A DNA stretch of 64,000 nt. It comes from Gammaproteobacteria bacterium (lineage in GTDB: Bacteria; Pseudomonadota; Gammaproteobacteria; Pseudomonadales; Azotimanducaceae_A). Made by a program: the position numbers and the translations under genes. This document shows positions 26,325 to 35,350 of this stretch, piece after piece; position 1 is the first letter of the stretch, and each line of letters starts with the position of its first letter. The notes under the pieces were generated by a model that was given only the letters and a program-made list of their open reading frames with translations, did no database searches and was not told the origin of the DNA. The stretch is taken from positions 62,001-126,000 of the forward strand of contig DUAT01000078.1 of the NCBI GenBank assembly GCA_012960755.1, given 5' to 3'.

Positions 26325-27146
26325 ATGATCAAACTTGAAACGGGAACTGAAGAACTGCTTTGTCACATTGAGGACAGGGTCGGCGTGATTACCCTGAACA
26401 AGCCCCATAAGAAAAACGCATTGGGGGACATCCTGACGCCCGCATTGAGGGAAGCACTACTGGTTGTAGAGGCAGACGATCGCATTGGTTGCGTCATGAT
26501 TACCGGTACTGGCGATGCGTTTTGTTCCGGCGGAGATGTAAGCGGCATGGGTGGCGCATCCGGGGACGCAAGTAGCGCACCAAAAACAAAAGGGGAACGC
26601 ATTGCCGAGTTAACTCACAAACAGGAAACACTCACCTTACGCTTGCACAATTTGTCAAAGGTGACTGTTGCTGCCCTGCCGGGACCGGCTGCGGGTGCCG
26701 GTCTGTCAATCGCCCTGGCCTGCGACCTCCGAATAGCCGCCGACAGTGCTTTTATTACGACAGCATTCAGGAACATAGGCCTCTCGGGTGACTATGGTGG
26801 ATCCTGGTTTTTACCTCGCCTGATTGGTCTCGCAAAAGCCAAGGAACTGTACTACACCGCAAGGCGCGTAGATGCTGAAGAAGCATGCGCGCTGGGAATA
26901 TTCAACAGAGTGTTTCCCGCGCAAAGTTTTCGACTTGAAGCGTTGGCGTATGCGAGCGCGATTGCCAACGGCCCAACGATGGCGCTGGGAAGAATGAAGG
27001 CTAATTTGAATCAGGGCATCCTGCAGGATTTATCCGAAAGCCTGGCACTGGAAGCGAAACACCTGGTCGAAAGCGGGGGTACCGATGAATCCAGGGAAGC
27101 CATCCGTGCTTTCATGGAAAAACGCCAGCCGGTGTTCCATCATTAA
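26325..27146 (+). CDS. Enoyl-CoA hydratase/isomerase-family protein
   Basis: A 273-residue crotonase-fold enzyme. Visible family segments are V-G-V-I-T-L-N-K-P-H-K-K-N-A-L (about 18-32), the oxyanion-hole segment G-D-A-F-C-S-G-G-D-V-S-G-M-G, and A-A-L-P-G-P-A-A-G-A-G-L-S-I-A-L-A-C-D-L-R-I-A. It would act on an enoyl-CoA or related thioester. It diverges from the HxlR regulator, so it may be that regulator's target. The exact reaction is not determined. Confidence 0.85.
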   Translation: MIKLETGTEELLCHIEDRVGVITLNKPHKKNALGDILTPALREALLVVEADDRIGCVMITGTGDAFCSGGDVSGMGGASGDASSAPKTKGERIAELTHKQETLTLRLHNLSKVTVAALPGPAAGAGLSIALACDLRIAADSAFITTAFRNIGLSGDYGGSWFLPRLIGLAKAKELYYTARRVDAEEACALGIFNRVFPAQSFRLEALAYASAIANGPTMALGRMKANLNQGILQDLSESLALEAKHLVESGGTDESREAIRAFMEKRQPVFHH

Positions 27147-27322
27147 ACCCACAATACGGCTACCGTTTATAGGCTGGTAAGTTTTATAAACAATCGGGTC
27201 GGACAAGCGATCTTACAAATATTAACTGTTGAAGAAACCAAAGAAAGAGTTAGACATTTAATACCTGTTGTCGGCATTCTTGCCTGGTAAAGTGGCAATC
27301 AACAATACTCACGGAGTTCAAT

Positions 27323-27931
27323 ATGTTAATACTTCATCACGCACCCAATTCTCGTGCTGGCCGAATCGTCTGGTTGCTGGAAGAACTCGGTCTTCCCTAC
27401 GAACTTAATCGCATGGATTTCCACCCCAAGGATTTGAAGTCCGATGCCCATCGTGCGCGCCATCCGCTAGGCAGGGTGCCAGTACTGGATGATGGAGATA
27501 TTCGACTCTATGAGTCCGGTGCTATCGTTGAGTATATTGTGGCTCGTCATTCCGATGGCGCCCTCAAACCTTCAGTAGATTCACCGCTCTTTCCCGAATA
27601 CTTACAGTGGTTTCACTACTGTGAAGGCATGGTGATGCCACCGGTAAATACAATCGTGGTGCAAACGCTGTTGTTACCACCCGATCGTCAGAACAAGGAA
27701 GCACTGGGGCAAGCCCAGCGTCTTCTCGGCAAGGCGGTTATACCTGTCGATGAGGCGCTTGAAGGGCGAGACTACATGATCGGTGATTTCTCAGCGGTTG
27801 ATATTATGCTGGGACATGCCTGTTATATGAGTCGCCGGCTGGGATCAGTGACTGACGAGATGGTGAATCTAAATGCATACCTTGACAGAATAGAGGCCCG
27901 ACCCGCTTTCCAGAAGGGGTTTAATGCATAG
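27323..27931 (+). CDS. Glutathione S-transferase
   Basis: A 202-residue GST with an N-terminal thioredoxin-like domain. It shows A-P-N-S-R-A-G-R-I-V-W-L-L-E-E-L-G-L-P-Y-E (residues 7-27), the cis-Pro region G-R-V-P-V-L-D-D-G and the glutathione-binding Y-E-S-G-A-I-V-E-Y-I. The C-terminal helical domain has the capping motif D-F-S-A-V-D-I-M-L-G. It resembles the beta/bacterial class. The TAG stop is immediately followed by the MITE, so the gene just escaped disruption. Confidence 0.9.
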   Translation: MLILHHAPNSRAGRIVWLLEELGLPYELNRMDFHPKDLKSDAHRARHPLGRVPVLDDGDIRLYESGAIVEYIVARHSDGALKPSVDSPLFPEYLQWFHYCEGMVMPPVNTIVVQTLLLPPDRQNKEALGQAQRLLGKAVIPVDEALEGRDYMIGDFSAVDIMLGHACYMSRRLGSVTDEMVNLNAYLDRIEARPAFQKGFNA

Positions 27932-28056
27932 CTAGTGCTTATCCATAAATAGGTGAATTTCGATTTCAGCACCCTACTTTGCGCATATTGAATCTATTTT
28001 AATCGCACAAAACGTGACTGGAAAAGCACACATAATCATTTATGGATAGGCACTAG
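27932..28056. mobile_element. 125-bp MITE with the termini of the neighbouring IS
   Basis: A short non-coding element bounded by CTAGTGCTTATCCATAAAT on the left and the reverse complement of CTAGTGCCTATCCATAAAT on the right. These match the 18-base IS ends at 23440 and 25120 with one or two changes. The internal 87 bases show no likeness to the IS interior. It is likely mobilised in trans by the ISNCY-type transposase. It starts on the base after the GST stop codon. Confidence 0.8.
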
Positions 28057-28072
28057 CTGAAACCGTGCGAGC

Positions 28073-28375
28073 CTAACCGTCGCCGCCTTGTACAACCCGT
28101 GCGTTCTGGTTCACCTCGCGAGTGAATCTGTCAGCTTCAGCTTTTTCGTTTTCCATCTGGGCCTTTGTGCGACAAACTTGTACACTGCGATAGGTCCCGG
28201 TGACTTTCTCTCGCTTGCAGATAACATCACTGGCTGCGAGCCCTGCGTTACTCGACGCTGATTTGGCGGTTTCTTCTGCTTCTGTCTGCGTGGCGGTCGA
28301 AGCCCGGCCCGATTGTTTCTCTGTCGTCACGCAACCCGCGATAACAAAGACCATTATTAACAATAAAATTCTCAT
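28073..28375 (-). CDS. Small lipoprotein, function unknown
   Basis: A 100-residue lipoprotein. M-R-I-L-L-L-I-M-V-F-V-I-A-G-C gives a short signal with the lipidated Cys at residue 15, followed by a Ser/Thr/Glu/Ala-rich linker and a small domain with two cysteines (I-C-K-R-E-K-V-T-G-T-Y and V-C-R-T-K-A-Q-M-E). The end is charged and likely helical. This C-x-R-x-x-x-T-G-[ST] ... C-x-T pattern occurs in small proteobacterial lipoproteins of unknown role. The open frame extends to 28453, but the signal peptide sets the start at 28375. Confidence 0.65.
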   Translation of the reverse strand: MRILLLIMVFVIAGCVTTEKQSGRASTATQTEAEETAKSASSNAGLAASDVICKREKVTGTYRSVQVCRTKAQMENEKAEADRFTREVNQNARVVQGGDG

Positions 28376-28445
28376 CAATTCTGCCCTTAAATAGAATCTG
28401 CACACACAATGCCGATTCCAGCGTTTCATTGCCAGCCCCATCAAA

Positions 28446-29291
28446 TTAAGCAACCGGGGAGTCAGATGTCATTTCCGTCATGATTTCACTCTCACGCCAC
28501 AAGCCCCTGCACAACTGATCGTCCTCGGATAGTGGAGAACAGGTCGCCGGTTCTGTCTGATCGTAATACTGACCAGAAACACCTGTTAGTGAGCTGTCGC
28601 TTGCCAGCATAATTGATGTTTTCGCTCCTTCTTCCGGAGTAATGAACATGAGATCAACCAACTTTCGTACCAGCCACGGCAGGTCACGCATGATATCAGT
28701 ACGCACCCCTCCGGGATGCAGACAATTTGATGTGACATCAGTCCCTTCAAGACGCCTGGCGAGTTCAACGGCAAAAAGCACGTTGGCAAGCTTCGACTGA
28801 CCATAGGCTTTCTGGCTGTTGTATTTCTTCTCTCCTCGGAAGCTGCCAAAGTCAATTTCACCTTTTTTATGCAGCATCGAAGACACCGTCACGATCCTTG
28901 CCTGCGGGGTCGACTTCAGCACATCGATCAACAGGTTGGTGAGTAAGAAATGAGACAGGTGATTGACACCAAACTGCAACTCAAAACCATCGTCGGTAAA
29001 CTGTTTTTTCGTGGGAAAAACGCCAGCGTTGTTAACCAGCACATCCAGACGATCAAACTTGTCGGTATAAGCACCCACCAGACTCCTGACGGATTCAAGA
29101 GACGCAAGGTTTACAGGTAAGTTCACAACCGGTTCACTCGAAACGGCATTTATCTCTTGCAAGGCTGCTTCTGTTTTATCCCCAGGCCTGCAACCCAGTA
29201 CCACGTGCGCGCCGAGCTTTGCTAACTCCATCGCAGTGACTTTGCCGATACCACTGTTTCCACCAGTGATTAAGACCCGCTTGTTTTCCAT
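28446..29291 (-). CDS. Short-chain dehydrogenase/reductase, retinol-dehydrogenase-like
   Basis: A 281-residue classical SDR: T-G-G-N-S-G-I-G (residues 9-16) for NAD(P), N-N-A-G, the catalytic Ser in V-S-S-M-L, and Y-G-Q-S-K as the Y-x-x-x-K pair. The I-D-F-G-S-F ... Y-N-S-Q-K-A-Y-G-Q-S-K-L-A-N segment is typical of the RDH11/WWOX-like branch. The frame is open for 131 codons upstream, but the Rossmann strand starts right after the ATG at 29291. It runs divergently from the thioredoxin-fold lipoprotein gene. Substrate unknown. Confidence 0.85.
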   Translation of the reverse strand: MENKRVLITGGNSGIGKVTAMELAKLGAHVVLGCRPGDKTEAALQEINAVSSEPVVNLPVNLASLESVRSLVGAYTDKFDRLDVLVNNAGVFPTKKQFTDDGFELQFGVNHLSHFLLTNLLIDVLKSTPQARIVTVSSMLHKKGEIDFGSFRGEKKYNSQKAYGQSKLANVLFAVELARRLEGTDVTSNCLHPGGVRTDIMRDLPWLVRKLVDLMFITPEEGAKTSIMLASDSSLTGVSGQYYDQTEPATCSPLSEDDQLCRGLWRESEIMTEMTSDSPVA

Positions 29292-29412
29292 AAATATCCT
29301 TAATATTCCGTGAAGCAAAAAGCCTAGTATTAATTGAATTGCCGTCGGATGTAAATGTTGTATGCTGGACACTGCTTGCAACGTCACATCATGGTCAATA
29401 CCTGGAGATATT

Positions 29413-31029
29413 ATGAAACTGCTGCTTTTGGCCCTGGCACTGTGTCTTTTCCTCACCGGTTGTACAGAATCGACAGAGCGTAATGCCGCTACCTCTGAGG
29501 CTGCTGAACCTGTTGCAACTGAAATAGTTAAGCCAAAAATCAACTGGTTCGCCGGGGACGTATCCAGCGCCTTCACCCTGGCAAGGGAAACGGATAAGCC
29601 GGTGTTTCTGTACTGGGGTGCGGTCTGGTGCCCCCCCTGCCAGGAGATCAAACACACGGTATTCAAGAGTCGCCGTTTCATCACGCAAACCGGATCGTTT
29701 ATTCCTGTTTATCTCGATGGCGACACCGATGAGGCCCAGGCCGAGGGAGAAAGATTCGGCGTCAGGGGCTACCCGACCATGATTGTCTTCAATCCAGACG
29801 GCGAGGAAGTCACTCGTATCCCCGGTGGCATTGACATCTCCGCCTACAATGACGTGCTTGAACTTGCCCTGAATAGTATTAGCCCCACAGCAACACTGGT
29901 ACAACGTGTGATTACGGCCCCTGACGTGATTTCTAAAGCAGATATAAAACAACTCGCCTTTTATTCCTGGGGCCAGGATCACAGTGCGTTGCCGGATAAC
30001 TATGATCCCGAATTGTTCCTTGCCATGTCCAGGCTGGCACAGGATGACGTTTCCAGTGCACGCCTTTATATGCAATACCTGATCGAGGTTTCGAGTGCTT
30101 TCGACAGGGCGCAGGATAAAGCCAGGCACTCTTCTGCAGATCCGTTAAATGATACGGTTGCCACAATCGTCCCGGTAACCGGCGCCTTCGAGAAAGTCAG
30201 TAGTATCCTGGACTCCGATACCCTCACCCTGGCTTGTTGGGATTCAATTGCTCACAATCCGAAACTGTTACCGCATATTGCTCCGGAAGACGCAAGGCAC
30301 GACCTCAGCATCAGGTGGCAGAAAAAGACGCTGGACCTCTCGAACGACCCTTCACTTTCAGTCTCCGAGCAACTCACTGGTCTGTTACCGACCCTCACTT
30401 TCTTTTTCATCGAGGATGAAACGAGAGACCTCACCCCAGAGCTGAAACAGACTGTCCTCGAAGCCACCACCGCAGCGGATCGAGCCACGACCAATTCGTT
30501 CGCCCGGCAAAGCGTAGTGAATAAGATAGGGTACATCCTCAAGTCAGCTCACTTGATCGATGAAGCCAAACAGCTGTTTTTGGCCGAATTGCAACGATCT
30601 GAATCACCCTATTATTTTATGAGCAGCCTGGCTTCAATTGCAGAAGACCAGGGCAATATCACCGAAGCTATCCAATGGCATCAAAAAGCTTATGAAAGTT
30701 CTGTAGGAACAGCGACCCGATTTCAATGGGGTGCCAGCTATGTCAAAGCACTGATACGGCTCCGACCCGAAGAGGATACACTTATATTCAATACTTCCAT
30801 CGCGCTCATTAGTGAACTTGAACAAACTTCCGGAGTCTTTGCCGGACGCAACTTCAGACGCCTTGTGTCGCTGAACACCCAGCTGAACAACTGGCAGCCA
30901 GGAAAAGAACCGGCGTTACTCGCCGATTTCAATGAGATGATCACTCATCAATGCACAGCGCAAATCGAGGGCAGCCTCGAAGCTGAGAATTGCAGGAGTT
31001 TGAAGGATGGGGCGTCCGAGTCCTCCTAG
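29413..31029 (+). CDS. Thioredoxin-fold lipoprotein with long helical C-terminal domain
   Basis: A 538-residue protein with a lipoprotein signal (L-F-L-T-G-C, Cys17). A thioredoxin domain (about 45-160) follows with V-W-C-P-P-C (Cys73/Cys76), F-K-S-R-R-F and the cis-Pro motif R-G-Y-P-T-M. The remaining 370 residues are mostly helical; A-E-D-Q-G-N-I-T-E-A-I-Q-W-H-Q-K-A-Y resembles a TPR. It is probably an envelope disulfide reductase or thiol-handling protein of the DUF255/thioredoxin_7 kind with a protein-binding tail. GGAG lies before the ATG at 29413; the frame is open to 29362. The partner is unknown. Confidence 0.75.
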   Translation: MKLLLLALALCLFLTGCTESTERNAATSEAAEPVATEIVKPKINWFAGDVSSAFTLARETDKPVFLYWGAVWCPPCQEIKHTVFKSRRFITQTGSFIPVYLDGDTDEAQAEGERFGVRGYPTMIVFNPDGEEVTRIPGGIDISAYNDVLELALNSISPTATLVQRVITAPDVISKADIKQLAFYSWGQDHSALPDNYDPELFLAMSRLAQDDVSSARLYMQYLIEVSSAFDRAQDKARHSSADPLNDTVATIVPVTGAFEKVSSILDSDTLTLACWDSIAHNPKLLPHIAPEDARHDLSIRWQKKTLDLSNDPSLSVSEQLTGLLPTLTFFFIEDETRDLTPELKQTVLEATTAADRATTNSFARQSVVNKIGYILKSAHLIDEAKQLFLAELQRSESPYYFMSSLASIAEDQGNITEAIQWHQKAYESSVGTATRFQWGASYVKALIRLRPEEDTLIFNTSIALISELEQTSGVFAGRNFRRLVSLNTQLNNWQPGKEPALLADFNEMITHQCTAQIEGSLEAENCRSLKDGASESS

Positions 31030-31117
31030 CATGTCGCGAGCATCAACACTGACGGTTTCTTGACCCGCCCCTGAATTTGATGCTTACTTGCCTCCACATT
31101 TTTTGCAGGGGTTCATT

Positions 31118-31810
31118 ATGTCAGTCGTCCTTATTACCGGCGCCAACAAGGGTATTGGTCTCGAACTAACTAGAATCTACGCGAACGCTGGCGATACCGT
31201 GCTGGCATGCTGCCGAAATCCGGGTGAAGCCGAGGCTTTAAACACATTGGCGACGGACAATGATGTTAATGTCATCGGCGTACAGGTCGGTGAAACATCA
31301 TCTGTAAACGACATGGCTGCAGAAATTGGCGATGTCCCCATCGACCTGCTCATCAACAATGCCGGTACAGGTGGCCCAGCCTTCGACAAGCAAACGGCGT
31401 ATGAAATGGATTTTGACGGTTGGGCAGAAACCATGAACATTAATGCCATGGCACCAGTACGTGTCATGCACGCATTAATGACAAACCTGAAAGCCAGCGG
31501 CAGCGCCAAGGTGGTCAGCATTACCAGTCAGATGGGAGCGCTGGCGTTGGATATGCCAGTGGCTTACGCCTATTGCACTTCCAAGGCAGCGCTGAATAAA
31601 TACATGAAAATGGCGGCGCTGGAGCTTGGCAAGGAAAATATTTCAGTGGCGGTTATTCATCCTGGCTGGGTGCAAACTGACATGGGTGGGCCCGGAGCAG
31701 ATATCACTCCGCTTGAGAGCGCAACCGGCATCGCAAAAGTGATCGGCAATCTAGACGCTTCCAACAATGGCGGTTTCTGGAAATGGGATGGCGAAGAGCA
31801 TCCCTGGTAG
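31118..31810 (+). CDS. Short-chain dehydrogenase/reductase, C-factor-like
   Basis: A 230-residue SDR with T-G-A-N-K-G-I-G-L-E (residues 7-16), N-N-A-G-T-G, V-S-I-T-S-Q-M-G (catalytic Ser) and Y-A-Y-C-T-S-K as the active-site Tyr/Lys. The short length and ending V-Q-T-D-M-G-G-P-G-A-D fit the CsgA/C-factor-like branch. The start at 31118 follows AGGGG; ten open codons precede it. The gene is followed by the amidohydrolase with about 60 bases between, so they may be cotranscribed. Substrate unknown. Confidence 0.83.
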   Translation: MSVVLITGANKGIGLELTRIYANAGDTVLACCRNPGEAEALNTLATDNDVNVIGVQVGETSSVNDMAAEIGDVPIDLLINNAGTGGPAFDKQTAYEMDFDGWAETMNINAMAPVRVMHALMTNLKASGSAKVVSITSQMGALALDMPVAYAYCTSKAALNKYMKMAALELGKENISVAVIHPGWVQTDMGGPGADITPLESATGIAKVIGNLDASNNGGFWKWDGEEHPW

Positions 31811-31873
31811 CCCCGCAAGCTGCTGAACTGACATACGATAACTTTATTGCCCCGTACATTCTGGAGATTTCCA

Positions 31874-33052
31874 ATGACCTATGCACCAGACTCACGACCC
31901 TATTATGATGCCGACAGCCACATTATGGAGCTGCCCAATTTTTTAAAAGCCTATGCCGACCCCAAAATCAGGGATGACATACCTGAAGTCAGCTATAGCG
32001 CCTCTCTCGTTACCGACGAGGAGGTCGCTATTATTATGGATCAGGGGGGCAAACACAGTGAGGAACATATTCACGAAATGATAGGCCTGGGTGACGAGCT
32101 GATTGCCAAGTCGAAGGAAATTCAGGCACTAGGCGCCTTCAACAAGGGCGACAGAAAGATCGCCATGGATATGCTCGGCTTCAAGAAACAGCTCGTATTT
32201 GCAACTCACAGCGTGGCTTTTCCATTTCACCCCAGTTCAAAGAAACCATTGGATCTCCGGTACGGGGCGACCCGGGCCCACAATCGCCACATGTCCGATT
32301 TCTGCTCGGACGATAACCGATTAATGGGCGTTGGGATTGTACCCCTGGATGATGCCAGTCTCGCCATAACAGAGCTGGAATTCGCCCTCGATGCAGGGAT
32401 AGAAGCTATTTGGGTGCCACACCGCGCGCCTTTTGACAAATCACCGGGTCATGTGGACCTGGAGCCTTTTTGGTCCTTGCTGGCCGAAACGGGCACACCT
32501 TTTCTGATACATGTGGGTGGTTCACCCTTACAGGCGCTAAAAGCCTGGAGCACCAATGGCCGGGCACCCGTTAAGGACTGGATGGGTGGTGGCGAGAATG
32601 TTCGCACAAAAGATGCGGCGTTGATGCATCAACCACCGGAGACTTTTATCAGCATGTTGTTGCTCGATGGTGTGTTTGACCGGCATCCAAAATTACGCGG
32701 TGCGGCCGTCGAACTCGGTGCAGGATGGGTGCCCGAATTGCTGCGACGACTTGACTGGGTGTCAAAGATCTATGGCCGTGTAGACGAATCAGTGCGATTC
32801 GAGCGCACACCGTCACAGCAGCTCACTGAACAAATGGGGTTCACCCCTTTCCCCCATGAGGACGTGGCCAACCTCATCAGCCAATCAAATGAAGACCTGT
32901 ATCTGTTCTCAAGTGACTATCCCCATGTTGAGGGTGGTCGAGACCCTGTTGGCAAATTCACCAGGGCACTGGAGAACGAAACGCCAACCATTAATAGCAA
33001 TTTCTTCAGCGAGAACTTCCTGCGACTTTTTCCAGACGCCAGGGTCGACTAG
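31874..33052 (+). CDS. Amidohydrolase-2 family (ACMSD-like) metal-dependent hydrolase/decarboxylase
   Basis: A 392-residue TIM-barrel enzyme. The metal site begins with D-A-D-S-H at residues 12-16 and continues with F-L-I-H-V-G-G and the closing F-S-S-D-Y-P-H-V-E-G-G, whose Asp is the last metal ligand. Family members cleave C-C or C-N bonds of aromatic or heterocyclic acids (for example aminocarboxymuconate semialdehyde decarboxylase). The start at 31874 has GGAG nearby; nine open codons precede it. Its neighbours (SDR, CoA enzymes) suggest a catabolic role, but no substrate can be named. Confidence 0.82.
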   Translation: MTYAPDSRPYYDADSHIMELPNFLKAYADPKIRDDIPEVSYSASLVTDEEVAIIMDQGGKHSEEHIHEMIGLGDELIAKSKEIQALGAFNKGDRKIAMDMLGFKKQLVFATHSVAFPFHPSSKKPLDLRYGATRAHNRHMSDFCSDDNRLMGVGIVPLDDASLAITELEFALDAGIEAIWVPHRAPFDKSPGHVDLEPFWSLLAETGTPFLIHVGGSPLQALKAWSTNGRAPVKDWMGGGENVRTKDAALMHQPPETFISMLLLDGVFDRHPKLRGAAVELGAGWVPELLRRLDWVSKIYGRVDESVRFERTPSQQLTEQMGFTPFPHEDVANLISQSNEDLYLFSSDYPHVEGGRDPVGKFTRALENETPTINSNFFSENFLRLFPDARVD

Positions 33053-33069
33053 GAGGCTGCCTGTCAGCG

Positions 33070-33714
33070 TTACAAATGGTGATGCAGGATCACTTGTTCG
33101 AGCTCAAAAAAAGTTCGGGCTTGTGGTTCCACATCGAATTGGATATGTAACGCCTTCGCGATGTTGGTTGTTGAGAACATTCCCCTGATAATCCAACTGT
33201 TGTCCTGTGATTCGACAACCATAATATGCTGCTCACTCAGATCTTTGATCGTCTCGAGAACATCGCCTATGTTTGAATGTTCAATCTGTCTGAAATCCAG
33301 GCCGTGAATATGAACCTTGTCTATCATTACATGTTTGACAAGCACCTCGTCTCGCCGGGCAAATTCATAGGTACTCATCGCGGCGAGCACTTTCGGTCCA
33401 TTCAGGTCAGCCGCTGAGACGATTCCCAGGAATCCCTGTTGATCACCCTTGGCCACAAGCAATAGTCGCACATGTGCTTCCTTCATCAAGGTCAGAGCAT
33501 CATTGGTGCTCGTATTTTCAGCCACTGCCACCGGGTGTACCTGGAGGAAGTCCGTCATAAACAACTGTGCCGGACTCTGCAGGGACAAAGCGGAAGAAGG
33601 GGGATTCAAATAGGTGGTGACAGTTTCGAGGTTGATGCTACCCAGTATTTTAATCGGCCTGCGCGTGCTTCGTGACAGGGGTCGGGCGAGTTCATTAAAG
33701 AATTTCTGAGACAT
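33070..33714 (-). CDS. Two-CBS-domain protein
   Basis: A 214-residue protein with a tandem CBS (Bateman) module. The first unit is about 55-120 (M-T-D-F-L-Q-V-H-P-V-A-V ... L-L-L-V-A-K-G-D-Q-Q-G-F-L-G-I-V-S-A-A-D-L) and the second about 130-205 (V-K-H-V-M-I ... E-Q-H-I-M-V-V-E-S ... I-I-R-G-M-F-S-T-T-N-I). CBS pairs bind adenosine nucleotides and regulate partners; there is no attached effector domain. The ATG at 33714 has GGAG at 8 bases. It is convergent with the amidohydrolase gene, with 17 bases between the stops. Confidence 0.8.
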   Translation of the reverse strand: MSQKFFNELARPLSRSTRRPIKILGSINLETVTTYLNPPSSALSLQSPAQLFMTDFLQVHPVAVAENTSTNDALTLMKEAHVRLLLVAKGDQQGFLGIVSAADLNGPKVLAAMSTYEFARRDEVLVKHVMIDKVHIHGLDFRQIEHSNIGDVLETIKDLSEQHIMVVESQDNSWIIRGMFSTTNIAKALHIQFDVEPQARTFFELEQVILHHHL

Positions 33715-33860
33715 GGGCTTCAACTCCGGGAGTTATGGAATCATTGAATCCCTACGCCTATGCCTTGTAAAGCCTGTAGATAGTTCATTTTGGAATATGG
33801 GGAACCTCTGACTAATGAAGATATTTTCGTCAGGGCAAGGAAGGGGAATGAAGACAGCTG

Positions 33861-35180
33861 TTACAGCGGTGTGACTCGTCGGGTAATTTCCGATTCAACT
33901 CGCCAGATTCGATCCTGCCCCCAACAAGCGTAGCTTGTCGCGCCATTTCCCCCTGAAACCCGAAAGCTGGGCACGCCCCATAGGTTATTTGTCAGCATAG
34001 ATTCCACATTGTCCTGGAGCAAAGGTCCCCACTCATCGTTATCAAACTGGCCCAATGCCTCTTCCCAGGATAGGCCGATGGACTCAATGACCTGGCGCAA
34101 TCCCTGGTCACTGCAAATATCGATACCTTCTGCCCAGGCTGCACTTAAATAAGCCGTCACATAAGCTTCTGCCTTGCCTTGCCGGTTAACCCAGGGATAC
34201 AGGGAGAATGCTCTTTTAACAGGTTCACCAAACGGGTCGATAAAGTTTCCGAATCTTACCCCGGCTGCATCTGATTCACGTTTCGAATCAGAGATGATAT
34301 ACAACTGCTTCTCTCGCGGAGCTGGAATGCCACGCATCATCATTGGCATAACCGGGCGTAGTATCAGTTTCACACCACTGCGTCTTACCAGATCCATAAC
34401 ACGCTGATGGCCCACCGCGGTATAGGGACTGCGGAGTGAGAGGAAATATTCCAGGCTCACACTACTGGCATCCAGACCGTTAACGGATACAGCCTCTGGG
34501 CGCGGTACACACATTTCTGCGCTATCTTTTCGAAACCCCAAACTCCGCAACCTCTCTTCCAGCAAATACAGGCGATCCAGCCCCCAGTACCATTCCCCCT
34601 CAAAATAGAACATGGCGCCCAGGTAATGTCCCTTTGCCCGACGTAACTGATTACCTTTTTGAATCGCACCCCGGGTGACGTCATTGGCGTTAGCGTCTTC
34701 TGCGACCTTGTCAGGACCCGCTTTGAGTTCGCCTGACCAAAGTTTCCGCCCTGTCTCTTCTGCCTGACCGGCGAAGGTCATTGATCCAATGCATTCAGCA
34801 AGCTGCCTGTTCGCCTCTGCAACGACATCGGTCCGGGGCAGCTGAGCCTGCGCGGGAAATTGAGTGCCGTAGTCCCGCGCAACACTCATGGCATCAACCA
34901 GCGCCCAGTCCTTAAACCGACTGGCATCTCCCTGAAAACTTTGCAGCGGAGCAGACACCAGATGGGGACGCCATTGCAGATCATAACTGTCCTGCAACTC
35001 AGCAAACCGTTGCACGACGAGATGACTATAGGGATCATCTGCCTGGTGAAAATAGAGTACATGAGGACGCTTGCCAGCAAGCTGCCGCCTTGTTCTGGCA
35101 AGGACTCGCAAGCTGTCGCGCTTAAAATCGCTGGCCATAAAACCCATAACCCGTGATCGTATTTTGGTCCTTAACTTCAT
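33861..35180 (-). CDS. Tandem DsbA-fold (HCCA-isomerase-like) protein
   Basis: About 439 residues carrying two DsbA-type thioredoxin domains in tandem. The first begins P-H-V-L-Y-F-H-Q-A-D-D-P-Y-S-H-L (about 40-55) and the second V-S-L-E-Y-F-L-S-L-R-S-P-Y-T-A-V (about 240-255), which has the Ser-Pro-Tyr of kappa-GST/HCCA isomerases. Both closing segments (Y-L-G-A-M-F-Y-F-E-G-E-W-Y-W-G-L-D-R; W-G-V-P-S-F-R-V-S-G-G) are present. Neither domain has C-x-x-C, so disulfide chemistry is unlikely. The start is uncertain: 35180 is used, with alternatives at ATG 35240 and GTG 35252. Confidence 0.72.
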   Translation of the reverse strand: MKLRTKIRSRVMGFMASDFKRDSLRVLARTRRQLAGKRPHVLYFHQADDPYSHLVVQRFAELQDSYDLQWRPHLVSAPLQSFQGDASRFKDWALVDAMSVARDYGTQFPAQAQLPRTDVVAEANRQLAECIGSMTFAGQAEETGRKLWSGELKAGPDKVAEDANANDVTRGAIQKGNQLRRAKGHYLGAMFYFEGEWYWGLDRLYLLEERLRSLGFRKDSAEMCVPRPEAVSVNGLDASSVSLEYFLSLRSPYTAVGHQRVMDLVRRSGVKLILRPVMPMMMRGIPAPREKQLYIISDSKRESDAAGVRFGNFIDPFGEPVKRAFSLYPWVNRQGKAEAYVTAYLSAAWAEGIDICSDQGLRQVIESIGLSWEEALGQFDNDEWGPLLQDNVESMLTNNLWGVPSFRVSGGNGATSYACWGQDRIWRVESEITRRVTPL

Positions 35181-35350
35181 CCCTTTGTTAGTTCCTCTGA
35201 CATTAATTTTCCCAATCGACTCACGAAACTTGAAGAACATCGTTGGCAACACTGCTTCCGTGCTAACAAGTGAAATCTATAATCTTTTCTGTGTATTCAT
35301 TTTCGCCTGTTTACAGTTTTTAGACCTAAATGCGCAATGTCAAGTCAACC

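Noticed and set aside
29292..29684. 131-codon N-terminal extension of the SDR gene at 28446-29291
   Set aside because: It lies before the Rossmann motif, overlaps the divergent gene's start and has no family likeness.
29395..30129. 244-codon open frame opposite the thioredoxin-fold lipoprotein gene
   Set aside because: The plus-strand frame has a lipoprotein signal and CPPC motif; the antisense frame has nothing recognisable.
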